From Siphonodentalium dalli (Eukaryota; Mollusca; Scaphopoda; Gadilida; Siphonodentaliidae), in the NCBI GenBank assembly GCA_032622095.1, contig CP136064.1, forward strand, positions 115,372,004 through 115,436,003: a stretch of DNA of 64,000 bases, read 5' to 3'. A program made the position numbers and the translations under genes. Positions 23,410 to 35,440 of this stretch are shown here, one piece after another (the first letter of the stretch is position 1; every line of letters begins with the position of its first letter). The notes under the pieces are model-generated. The model was not told the DNA's origin. It worked only from the letters and a program-made list of their open reading frames with translations, and searched no databases.

Positions 23410-24625
23410 GTCTGGATGAAACACCGATCGATCTAGAATAGCCCGATAAATAAAAAAAACTACCTTGCGATAAATCGCAAACCTTTGATTACAAAATGTT
23501 TGCGATTAATCGCAATGGTTTGTGATTTATCGCAGATATATTTTCATGCATTGGCATTAATTGACTTGAATCGTATAAATATAAATATAATCCGACAACT
23601 TCAACAGGTCTGGGTAAACCACCAATCGATCTAAATAGCATGGTTGGGCTAAAATAGACCGATCGTTCTTTGGCAGCAAGCATGCATGTGGTATAAGGCG
23701 AGCAAACCTTCGCGATAAATCACAAAACATTGCGAAAAATTACAAACACTTTGCGATAACGCGCAAACCTTTACGATGAATCTCAGACATCTTTACGAGG
23801 ACTCTCAGACTGCGTACTGGGTGATTAAATTTTGCGAATTATCGCAAACATGTTTGAGATTTGTGGCAAACTTTTTTGGTGCTAAAAATATCTTAATTTG
23901 TGTGTAAACATTATAAATCAGCCATCTTAAACAGGTCTCAGTGAACAACCTATCAATTTATAATTGAACGGTCGGGCTAAAATAGACCGATCAGTCATTC
24001 ACAGCCAGATTCAAGAATGTTCAGAGAAGCAAAACTTTGCGAAAAGTCACAAACACCTTCGTGATAACATGCAAACCATTACGATAAATCTCAAACATCT
24101 TTACGATAAATCTCAGACTACGTACTCTGTGAATAAATTTTTTTATCTATCGCAAAGATGTTTGAGATTTGTCGCAAAGATTTTTTGTTGGCACTAATGG
24201 GCTTCTATGAATATCAGAAATCTTAAACAGGTCTGAGTGAACCTATCAATCTATGCCCGGTCGGACTAAAATAGACCGATCAGTCATTCACAGCCAAATG
24301 CATGAGTGATGAGGGAGCAAATCTTTGCGATAAATCACAAACACTTTTGTGATAACACACAAACCTTTACGATAAATCTCAAAGATCTTTACGATAACTC
24401 TCAGACTACGTACTGGGCGATTATATTCTGCGATTTATCGCAAAGATGTTTGAGATTTGTCGCAAAGGCTTTTTGCCGATAATGGGCTTCTGTGAACATT
24501 ATAAATCAGACATCTTAACAGGTCTGAGTGAACAACCTATCAATCTATAATTGCCCGGACATGCTAAAATAGACCGATCGGTCATTCACAGCCAATGGAA
24601 CAAATCTTTGCGAAAACTCCCAAAC
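23410..24625 (+). repeat. ~300-bp satellite, four to five units, CGATAAATC-rich
   Basis: AAAATAGACCGATC marks units at about 23651, 23979, 24268 and 24566, with a more diverged unit before 23640. Each holds GCGATAAATCNCAAAC on one side and TTTATCGCAAAGATGTTTGA then GATTTGTCGC on the other, so each unit is partly self-complementary. It ends in ...CATCTTAACAGGTCTGAGTG. Non-coding. Confidence 0.85.
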
Positions 24626-25193
24626 CTTTGTAAATAGTGTGCGATAAGCAAAATACTCAAAATTGGGGAGACCATTATGGTAACTTTGGTTAATTAACTG
24701 TTGTTTGAAAAATACCGCTATAGCGCTCACTAGTCCTCGCTACAAGGAGATGTTGAATGGGTTACCAGAATTATTATCACTCTCCAAAAAAAATTGCCAC
24801 GGTGTTCAGTGTTTTGTTTATCGTACACTTCCAATGCGCTGTATCAGTAAATGAACAAATACTAAGATACATGTAACACAAAGAGAGTTTAATGTATTTA
24901 ATATATGATAAAGTTTGGTAAAGCCATAGCTAATAAATTATTCTCCATTCGCATCTATGCGTCAATAAGTCAACACTTGGCATTGCCTGATCACCAGAGC
25001 AATATAATGTAGAATTTCGCTAATATGGTTTCCAGTTACAGTGTATGGATGAGGTTATTTCCTAGCAAAGCGGAAATGGCCAAATCGCTCAGAATGATAA
25101 CCACACATGTAGCCAGACATGTTTTCATAAGAACATGAAGCATCTGGACATTGGAATGGTCTACATGTTCATGTATGTATACCGTACAGCTAA

Positions 25194-25566
25194 GCTCTAA
25201 TTGACCCCTCCCCCTTAACGACATTGGCCACCGATATTACGAGTAGTTGCGAATGATGGTCAGTGACCAACTTTGAATGTTAATTAAATCATAAACAAAT
25301 TATTAATTGAAATATTGTTTTGTGTATAGTTAATATGGTGCATAGCGCTGATGAAAAGGTGGACTGGGTGTTTACAAGGTGTCCATGTGATAAATTAGTG
25401 TGAAGTACAGTGGTCGCAAAATATTATTTATAAGACTGTAAGATTATCTGCGGTTGCCATATATCAACCACTTGACCATGGTTGAACGGCGGTATGGTAT
25501 AACCGATGTCATTAATGCCCTACAACCTTGTTACAATGGGGGGGGGGGGGGGTGATCAATTAGAGC
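25194..25566. mobile_element. 373-bp MITE with GCTCTAATTGA termini
   Basis: GCTCTAATTGACCCCTCCCC at 25194 and GGGGTGATCAATTAGAGC at the right are inverted copies, the right one carrying a G15 run. The interior is AT-rich with no frame. Target duplication not resolved. Confidence 0.55.
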
Positions 25567-26995
25567 ATACCGGTAGTACGTTACTAAAACCTTGCGATTG
25601 CGATTGATTCAGTTATAACGTGGAGCCCAGAATTGGATCCATATCTCCGAGATTATCCACCATTCCATAAATATATCAGAACAGTATCACAGCATCACAG
25701 GCGTTATTATCAAAAGAATGGCAGACTCCGTAACTGGGCGACATATGTCATGGCGACATGGTTGTCAAATCACGTTTCGATGAAAATTGAAGAATATTAT
25801 CTGTCGTCCTTTGCACAGGTACTTGTACATTATACCCATCAAACTTGTTGAACTGTGACGTCATGACTCTGACTAATTTCTACAGAATCGGATGTCTCGT
25901 AATCATAGTCACCAGTGGTTGACGCTTGTGGGTTAATTCAGGTTTATAATGTTGTGAAACTTAAGTATCTGTCTTTTGTAATTCACAATACTTTTGTGTT
26001 GTGCATGTAACACCACTGCACTCAATGACTTTTCAATTCGGTCTGGTTCGGTTCACCGAAAATTTGCTCTTTCAATAATGTAAACCCCCGTTATTTTTTC
26101 GGAGGTTATATATCATCTTGTCCGGTCCATGTACAACCATAATCCACAGAGTGCTGACAATATCCCAGGTTATTGAGAAGCAGTTAGGTCCAATTTCACA
26201 CACAAAAAATATGTTGATGAATTTCAGAGAAGTTACTTCCCTAATCTTAAATCCACCCAGCGAGCGAACAACGTAACTAGAAACTGGCACAATACTAATG
26301 CGTGTAAGCCGACTCCGATAACAACATAAAATGTCTAAGTCTGAGGTTTGTTTGTCTCTTTGTCCATGTTTATATACTTCGAAAAATCTCAATCGTCTCA
26401 ACTTGAAGTGATGAACGCCGCCATTTTATCGAGATCGGCTAGTACCAAAAGAATTATATCACGTGATGCCATCACGTGGGTAACACTTAGGTACCGAGAT
26501 CGCGCTAGTGCCAAATTAATTATCACGTGATGGCTAACATTTGGGTTCCGAGAGTGGATAATACCAACATGAGTGGTACTATATCAATATTTAGAACCAA
26601 ATTCTTCTCGGTACCCGTTGGTCTGGTACTAACAGACATATTGGCACTACCGTAGTACCTATATGGCTTGTTATTTCTAAGTGTGTTGGTCAAAATTGTC
26701 ATTGGAATCGTCATCAGACAGCATCAGATGGAATTTTTCAAACCTAAGTGGGGTGGACATCAGGTTTGAAATTTCCAACTCTAGGGGCTTGAGACTAGTC
26801 CAGATGCTAGGATTTTGCGATTTTCTTGTTCATATTTCAAAATTTTCGCACACCGGGCATAAAAAACTGCTAATTAGTTTAACAAAACAACATTTTACAA
26901 CATTTTGGTAAAAAATGGTCATCAGTTGAAAGTTTCAAATATAAGGGTGAGTATGAGGTTTGAAATTTCCAACACCAGGGAAGCTTGTGGCCAAT
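25567..26995. other. No gene seen
   Basis: Contains CACGTG sites near 26460, 26475 and 26523 inside GGTACCGAGATCGCGCTAGT-type repeats, and GAAATTTCCAAC repeats (about 26766 and 26960) shared with 22360 and 39943. No exon is recognised on either strand. Confidence 0.4.
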
Positions 26996-27395
26996 CTATA
27001 GTGTCTCATACGCGATTTGTTTGCTCTTTCCTGGTGCTCTTCTCAGGTTCCGGCGAATAAATCCTAGAGTGCTATTTGCCTTGCTTACTGTTTTCCCGAT
27101 GTGAGGTGACCAATGCATGTCGTTGGATAATGTGACGCCAAGATATGGACTTTCTGTTACCTGTTGGAGTAGGTGATTGTCCAATTTGTATCTAAATGAT
27201 GATGTTGGCGTGATGGACAACATATAACATTTCTTGGCATTGAATCGCATGCCCCATCGGTGTGCCCAGTTTTCAAGGTGTTCTAGGTCACGTTGCAAGG
27301 TGATGTGGTCGTTTTGGTTGTTGATCGATCTGTAGAGCAGACAGTCATCGGCGAATAGTCTTACCTGTGATGAGACGCTATCTGGGAGGTCATTG
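26996..27395 (-). pseudogene. Non-LTR reverse transcriptase fragment with FADD motif
   Basis: The minus strand reads INDLPDSVSSQVRLFADDCL then LYRSINNQNDHITLQRDLEH, ...WGMRFNAKKCYMLSITPTSS, ...SPYLGVTLSNDMHWSPHI and TLGFIRRNLRRAP. FADD is the palm catalytic motif of non-LTR RTs. Both ends are truncated (INDL to AYETL, about 130 residues). It shares the general CR1/Jockey-like order with the other LINE fragments but is a separate family. Confidence 0.88.
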
Positions 27396-28459
27396 ATATG
27401 GCATAAGTGTTATCCCTGGTAATGATATATTTAATTATAGAGGCTGACCAGTATTAATAATAAAATTTAACAATATTAATACCACCGACTAACCATCTTA
27501 AAACTTTATTGGTTAAATCTTGTTTTGATTATATACATCTTGATAGTGAGCTCAGAGTTATGTTAATATGTCGACTGCTTTTCCATCCAAAATTATTTAC
27601 ATTGCTATTTCAATATGTATACATTTGTCAACTTTGTATAAATTGTATAGATATATATCATTGCCATTAAATAATCTATAAAAAAGAAAGAAAGACCCTG
27701 AGTCCCTCTAATTACAGATCCAACGATGAATAAATAAAATATATTAATCAGAATCTGAGTTATCCGGAATTCGGCAGATTTTCCGTTTCCGGGTTATTAT
27801 TATTATTTTATAATTGACTTCATTTCCGGTTTCTTCCAGAGCTGTCAAACAGGAAACATGTAGCTGATATTTTTTTATTTTAAACAAGAAAATCGAACGG
27901 TTATAACCATATTATTATGAGTTTGTGAGTACACAGTGATTATATAGATTTTTGACTATATGGAAACGATAATCCTCTAATCGATGGCGATAAAATGATT
28001 ACAAAAAAATGTTTTTTAAATTGAGGCGAATTTTTTTTTCTGGTCAATTTCTGGTAAATTTTGCAAGTTTTGGGATGGGCAAAAATGGACAAAGATAAAG
28101 CGATAAATATATGTTTAAGGGGAGCGCCTACAATATCAGAATCAAGGAAATATGTCTTTGTCAATCCTAGTAAACAGGTCAGGCACATCCCAAATTCAAC
28201 TACAATATTATACTTATATAGTTGAATTTATCCATACCAGGCATATACTATCAGTATCAACTATCATTACTATGATATAGGAGCTTATCGCCAAATGAAA
28301 AAAACATAATATGATTACGTCAGTACGTATGGATAACCCAAAAACACGTCCGTCCATCTATAAAATGATAAATGTATGTTTCATGGGAGTGCCTGCCGTG
28401 TATTTCTGGCCAACTTGGGATATATGATTACGTCAGTACGTATGGACGGCGACATGTCT

Positions 28460-28560
28460 CCATTCCGAAGGTTTGCTATTCCCAAGGTTCATTATACCGA
28501 AGGTTCGCTATTTCGAAGGTTCTCCATTCCTCGCTATTCAGAAGGTTTTTGTTATTTTGA
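28460..28560 (+). repeat. Tandem ~16-20-bp GAAGGTTCGCTATT repeats
   Basis: Five to six variants of CCGAAGGTTYGCTATT-type sequence occur in succession. It is preceded by the phrase TATGATTACGTCAGTACGTA, which occurs twice (about 28311 and 28422). Non-coding. Confidence 0.6.
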
Positions 28561-28587
28561 AGTTTCATTCGATATTCTAAAACACCG

Positions 28588-28697
28588 GGTCCTATCCGAT
28601 GCGGAATGTCATAACCTTCACAATGATGTATCACAAGCTTGTGTGTGGTCCCGATGGACTAAACTTTCTGAAATCGGTTCCGTCCGCTCCACTAAAA
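28588..28697 (+). repeat. Dispersed repeat, copy 2 of 9222-9330
   Basis: CACCGGGTCCTATCCGATGC to GAAATCGGTTCCGTCCGC is nearly identical to the first copy. It is followed within 60 bp by the AACGCGGTC element. Confidence 0.75.
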
Positions 28698-28744
28698 GTA
28701 TTGAGAGGGTTCTTTATCATACAGACCTTCTCAAAAGTAATGGC

Positions 28745-31700
28745 CCTCCCGACCGCGTTACGACCGCGTTGGAGTAACGTTACGACCGCGTTGATCCAAC
28801 GCGGTCGTAACGTTACTCCAACGCGGTCGTAACGTTACTCAAACGCGGTCGAGGAAACCGCCAACGCAACATAACGCGGTCGGCATGACCACCAACGCAA
28901 CAAACGCGGTCGAGATAACCGTCAACGAAACAAACGAGGTCGGGAGAATAGCTTATCAACTGTAATAATAATTATTGAATAACATTGTAAACATGAACTT
29001 TGAGACATGAACTCATTTTATTAAAAAAACATTAAATTGAAAAGAGAAAATGAACGACGGCCACCAATTTTAGTTTCATACAATTTTCTGATAGGAAACA
29101 GAACGAAGTGTTGTAATCAATCGAGACGGTGACCGTGTGTTTGGCTTGTGTGATGCATGCTTTATTGGTGATGTTTTACATTTAACATTTAGAATTTTTC
29201 TGGAAAAAAATAATAAATAAATGCATATCACATCGATCGCGCTGCACGAATTAATAGAGATGCAATTGAGATTTCTAACAAACAAAAAACTTTGAGTTCA
29301 CGTCGCAATGTACATGTACGTGTATTCTTTGAATATTTAATATTCAGCGTCACCTCCTAATAAAGGTCAATAACCTGTACGCCAAGGGTCCGATGTCATT
29401 TGAAATCTTCGTGAGGGTACGATAAACACACATCTCCATTTACACGCACGTTCGTAATTGACACATGGATATACATGTACAGTGATGCAAATAATTTAGA
29501 ATATTAATTATCCATGTGTTGTGAAATACATGTAAAACAAACAGCGCTCAGATTTGGTTACCAGTGATTTGTCACTTTGACCAACAGACCGCGGATCAAA
29601 AGCATGCCGCGAATGATTGACAGCGGTAAAGTGGAGAGTAATACCATGTGATTCAAACGGAATTCTCGATTGAAAACGTACTGTCATAACTTCGTCGGTT
29701 TTGATTGGCTAGTGACCATGCACTCAATGAAGTCTTGTTCAGGTGTTACTTAATTCATTGATGATGAAATAACGACATCGTTCGTATTCAATGGTGCTTC
29801 GAAGAGACCAGCAATGTATAATCCGCTATTGTGTAGGCAAGCATATAATAAATATTAACTTTCTTTTTACCGTAGGATATATAAGTTGAATAATATTGTT
29901 AACTTCAGTTTTTTTTTCACCGGAATTAAATCACTGCAATTCAATTATTTATTTGTCTTCATCAAATATTTGAAAACAATGTACAATGTACATTTGAAGA
30001 TCCAAGCGCCGTCCGACGATACCAAATTAGACAAAATTGTTTTTTTCTAGATTTCCGGGTTATAAAAGAAAACTTTAATATAGTCACCATCAATTATTAT
30101 GTCACAGAAATCGCAAAAAAAACACACACAAATGTCCACCGTTTTATTATTGATCTATATCTACATACGTTTGTGGTTTTACATTGAAAACGAGTACAAA
30201 CTATCATAATTTAAACGCTCTTTATTACATACCACATTTCGGTGTAAACATGGACGCTCTTTATTAGAAGTGATAATTTGATTTTTTTTGCAAGACTGAC
30301 AACAAGTGAGTTAAATGTATTCTCTTGAAAGCCGATATCTAGTCATCAAAACCTCATATAATAAAAAGTTCTTTTGCACATATATTTACAGTATTCTCCG
30401 AAATTCGTTATCATTTCTACTGACAAGTACATCGTAAAATATTAACAATTCAAATCACAAGTCTACAGTCGACACATAATGGCTTACCCATTTGATTTCA
30501 AATGCCGATGCCGGACAAAATATATACGGTAATTTAATGTCCCGCTAAAAAAAAAAACACACACACCACCACCAGATAATTTTCTGTAACTCCACCCATA
30601 TTTGAAAATTGATTGATATGTGTACATGCATTATGTAAAAATCGGCATGACCGCCAACGCAACAAACGCGGTCAAGTTAACCGTCAACGCAACAAACGCA
30701 TTCGAGATAACCGTCAACGAAATGGAATGTTTCCAAAATAATACAATGTTGTTTGCGTGACGAGAGTAATGCATTCTCATTAGTGTTAAATGTTTTACAT
30801 ATAGGCCCACATTTAGATTTTTCCGGGAAAAAAACTAATAAATAAATGTAGATCACGTTGATCACAACGCGGTCGTCTAAACCGTCACGCAACAAACGCA
30901 GTCGAGATAACCATCAACGAAATGGAACGTTTCCAAAATAATACAATGTTGTTAACGTGATGGGAGAAATGCATGATAGATTTGTGTTAAAATGTTTTAC
31001 ATATTGGCCCACATTTAGATTTTTTCCGGGAAAAAATAATAAATTAATGTAAATCACGTTGATCGCGCTGCACGAATTAATGGAAACGTAATCGAGACTG
31101 CTAACAAACAAAACATATTGATGTCACGTTGCTATGTACATGTACATGTATGTGTGTTATTTGAATATTTAATATTCAGCGTCATATCCGTTTAAATGTC
31201 GATTACATGTACGCTCATGTATAGACCAAGGGTATTATGTCAGTTCCTATGTCGGCCGAAACTGTATGAAACAATAAAGCGCGTTTATATACGCCATAAA
31301 CAAACGCAATGAAAAATTCCAGAAATGTTCACGACGCTCGTTATGTATACCACTATACACGTGCATGTATAGCATTAAATAAACCAATAATCATTATAAA
31401 ATAAACACGATTTGTGATTTATGTCGAAGAATACCATGACTTGATTATTCGGACTTTCGTTAGCCTCTCGTCGGTAGTTCGTAAAATATTATCCAGATAT
31501 CAGTGCCTCTTTAATACAAGGAAAACATAACTTCCCCATCGCGAACCCACGCTGCTGAATGGTGACATTGTCTCGTTATTTGAAGTTATTATTAAATTTA
31601 GATCAAAGAAATTTCTGCAAGATATTTTTATACCATGTAGCAACTTTGTGAAGATGACTCCTCCTACCAGCTTGTATTCTGTATTGATTGACTGTGATTC

Positions 31701-32265
31701 AAACACTTAACACAGAATTCTCGACTGGACACGTGCAAGCATAACTTTGTCTGTTTTGATTGGCTAGCGGACATCGTGTGCCACACTGATCACTCAATGA
31801 GGCTGTGTCGCTTTCACGATGATGAAATAAACTTACTCAACTTCGAAGAGACGTTACATGTTTCAGTAATTGTCCTCTATTGTATTGGCAAGCATACATG
31901 TATGGTAAATATTAACTTACTTTTTACCGTACTAGTAGTATATATAAGTTTAATAATTCAGTTAAATTCTGTTTTTCTCACCAGAATTAAATCACTGAAA
32001 TTCAGTTTCTTTATGTGTCCTCATCAAATATTTAAAAACAAAACATATACATTTGAAAACGTGTGTGCGACTGTGCGTTGATCATTAGCGCAACGTGTTT
32101 AACGTAAACGCGGTCTGCGTTAAACTTCAACGCAGTCTGCGTGAAACTTCAACGCGGTCCGTTGATTGTCAACGTGGTCATAACGTATCACCAATGCGTT
32201 ATCAACGCAAAAACCGCGTTACGTTGGCGTTACGACCGCGTTACGACCACGTTGAGGACCAACAC
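28745..32265 (+). mobile_element. 3.5-kb element bounded by AACGCGGTCGTAACG palindromic arrays
   Basis: The left end has a perfect palindrome at 28756-28834 (38-bp arms, 3-nt loop) built from ACGACCGCGTTGGAGTAACG. The right end (32095-32265) is packed with the same words. Between them are two direct units about 1.76 kb apart (GGCATGACCRCCAACGCAAC at 28882 and 30644). Each carries GATCGCGCTGCACGAATTAA, TTGAATATTTAATATTCAGC and GTTTTGATTGGCTAG in the same order. A ~190-bp internal tandem (30723 and 30912) repeats TTTCCAAAATAATACAATGT. No protein domain was recognised. The family is unknown to me. Confidence 0.6.
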
Positions 32266-34640
32266 GTCTTCGTTAATTTTGTTGCCCGGATTTCAACGAA
32301 ATTTGGTGTGGTGACCCAGGGTGCCCTGGCAGAGTTTATAGTGGCGTTAGTTTTTCTAAATTTTGATTTACACAAATTTAAATGAATACAAAAATATGAA
32401 CCTATGTCAATGTGAAAAATTAGGTACTAATACACCTATTTGCACAATAATATGTTGCAGCACCATACATAGGGGAATGTGGGTCACAGTTAGACATGGG
32501 TCAGAGTGAGATATTGTCTATAACATTTCTCTAATTTCCAGACTAATATCCATGGCGCCAGTCAAGAGATATTATCCATATAACACATGTTGCTATATTT
32601 GTTCAAAATGCTATCGTCAGGTGAAGGTTGAATCTGACCCAGTGACCAATTTTCAAGGCAAAGTTATTTTCTTTAATTTTTTGCGAGTTTCAGCGAGTTA
32701 CATGGATGGGGCACAATGACTCAATGAGACACAATTTCTTGCCTGTGGTGGGATCCAACTTCAGTAGATGATAGGCACTTCAAAAAGGAATGACATAATT
32801 TGCCAAATGACTATTGTTCTGGGGCTGGAGTGGATAAATAATTTAGATCAAACAAACTGATGTCATTGTGCAATACCGGTAGTGGTATGTGCGGGGCGTT
32901 TCCTATACGGTTACTGCTCATTAATCAGATGCGCATATTATATGCATGTTTACGGAATTCACCTTAAAAGACTTTCGAACCACAAAAAAATACTAGATCA
33001 TGTCATGAATCTCTACACTAGATATGAACGTACTATAGACCATATTACACCAATTGCACTGTGCAAAAACCTGGAAACTTTTTTATGTTCTGACAGCGAA
33101 ATTTATGAAAAATGAATAAACATGCAGGGAATATATTCCCTTTATTGTTAATATTGTTCCTCAATAATCTACTTCACAGTAGGGGTGGTCCCAGCTCGAG
33201 ATTGCATGCTCGTTTGTGACTTTTGTGAGCTTATATCGTACCCTTATGTGTCTAATCATTGTGATGGTCAATAATAGTGATAGCGGAGACCTAGACTGAA
33301 ATAAATAATAGTGATGGAAATTTAATTTTATTTAATTCTATTTCAATTTAATTCTATATATGTCTCTATGCCAAATAACTTAATGATCGTTGAGAATTTT
33401 ATCTAAAATTAATAATCATGCGGCACATGCTGAAACTATTGTTAGGCATCTGATAGTATATAAACATTTCAATAATTGCCCGGGAGGAATTACATTAGTG
33501 TAAGGGACGCAAAGGAAAATCAACCAAGAAGTCACTTAAATCTTGCAATTTCAAAGTTAGATCTTCACATTCTATGACACACATTATTAATAAAAGGTAT
33601 TTCATAATTTATTAACTGTACTGCTTTTTCATTGTTACAAACTTCCGTATCGCAACAGCAAAAACTGTGTACTGGTGCAATATATCATTCTCGAGGGGCA
33701 TATATATAGATACATAGAGATTCATATCATGGTTTAAGAAAATGCTACCAGATTAAACATTTATATGATCATCTGCGATTGCCTCATGATGAGTCATGTA
33801 CATGTATAACTAGAAGGTCATGACGGTTCGACCAAGTTGGCCTGGGATTATTATGTTTAGCATACAGATTATTCCAATCCCAATGTGTCAAGTCGACAAT
33901 AGCAAGTACACAGGGCTATATTTAATAATTTTTCCACAAATAACCATTATACAATGTAAATGTGTACGCTAGCCATGCTGACCGAGCTCCCGCTTAATGT
34001 TTACGGTTTAAATCATGAATTATTTAATATGTGAGAATGCTAAAACAAATCACCGTGCATTATAATTATTTAATATATTTAACTTGATCTGTCCATTACA
34101 AGAAAAAAAATTCATACACATAGATTGAAAGTTGGCCAGGAAGCATATCCTCTCACCCGTCACTGCATGCACTCTGCAGTGTGCCAAGACCAAATGGGAT
34201 TGGGAGATGTTCTTCTTTTCCTTCACTCACCAAGAGTCCAAGACAATTGACTCACTTTTTCAGTCACCAATTCACTGGGCTTCACATGTTTGTTACATAT
34301 GTGTGTCGACTGCTCTGTAGATGGCTAGAATTGTATTTTGATTTTGACGTGACTCACAGTGAGTGGGTGAGGCTGAGCCTGAAGTCGTTGAAAACTAAAT
34401 TTACTAATCTGTAAAGTATAATCACTAAATTGACTACTAAAGTATACAATACAATCCTATTCCTAGTAATAGTATTACATGTACTATTAGTATTAGACTA
34501 GGTGAGTATGTAGTAGGTCAACATATATCGCTTTCACAGATTAATACTGCTTCCACAAGTTCCAGCTACGCACTACGACTACGTTCAATGGTTAATGACT
34601 GAACTATACTGTCTATAGACTCTGTAGTACTATATAGTAC
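32266..34640. other. No gene recognised
   Basis: 32395-32470 is a dispersed repeat inverted relative to 12650-12720. ATTTCAACGAAATTTGGTGT at 32290 belongs to the pearl-like core vocabulary. The rest is AT-rich with short frames. The 62- and 77-aa frames at 34132-34414 show no known domain. Confidence 0.4.
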
Positions 34641-35440
34641 TAGTGGTAAATGAGTAAACCAGTCAGCTCTAAAATGTCCATTTTCTTACCAATTAGCCGC
34701 TTGCAACTCTAACTAGTCCAGGCAAAAACAGACTTAAATTTCAAGTCAAATCGCCGTGACCAGTCTGCACAGACCAGTCAACGTCCACAGTCCACTCCAG
34801 TCCACTTCAGTCACAGATTCGTCATTGAGTTTCTTTCCGACTGACTGATTTTTACTGTTAAACTTCAAGTCTGGAGGATCCACAAGCAATTGTTGTTGTT
34901 CTTCTTCTTCTTCTGACTGCTTTGACTCTAAAGTCATTCAAGTAGTTGTGCTCTCTTCTCTTGTGCTTTCAGTTTGTTCTTAACGCTATGTGCTGCGATA
35001 CCCTTGTACATTTAAAATACACTTGTGCGCAATTCAAATTTCGGCAATAACAAAGCACCACCATTTTGTAACGAAAATTACGTCACCATTTCCAACGTTG
35101 CTATGGGCCATGTAGGGGACGTAACTTCAAACTGAAATTACGGTACGGAATCTGGCGAGGTTTGCCGAATGGTATGCGCCTATGTAAACTAAATCCACAT
35201 TAATCATTTAATTTTGAATAAGGTTTATTTTGTTTTTCAAATTTAATAGTGTAGCTATGGGGAGGCTGATCCAAGAAGAAAATAAATTTGTTTTGTTAAT
35301 TTGTCAATTCATTTTCCAAAATGGCGGCCACCACTGGGGCCCATAGGTCTGAATCGCCCGGATGTAAAAAAAAAAATTTCATGTTGACTGAGTATAGAAA
35401 TTACTGACGTCACAACTATACTTGCGTCGCTTATGTTACC
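34641..35440. other. Higher-complexity stretch, possible 5' region of CUEDC1
   Basis: This segment is repeat-poor compared with its surroundings. It contains CAACGTTGCTATGGGCC, TTACGTCACC (a CRE-like TGACGTAA on the minus strand) near 35089, and a minus-strand 63-aa frame (34746-34937) rich in Glu and Gln. It lies about 4 kb upstream of the first identified CUEDC1 exon, so a promoter and 5'-UTR exon could be here. That is inference only; no donor was securely identified. Confidence 0.25.

Noticed and set aside
23410-24625. CRISPR-like regular repeats
   Set aside because: Unit length of about 300 bp, animal genomic context, no spacers, no cas genes; it is a satellite.
26380-26420. Minus-strand ATGGCGGCG start in good context, considered as MRPS23 exon 1
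   Set aside because: The frame stops after eight codons with no donor before the stop.
34746-34937. Minus-strand 63-aa frame rich in Glu/Gln, considered as a first exon of MRPS23 or another gene
   Set aside because: It does not resemble the mS23 N-terminus and no donor of the required phase was identified.
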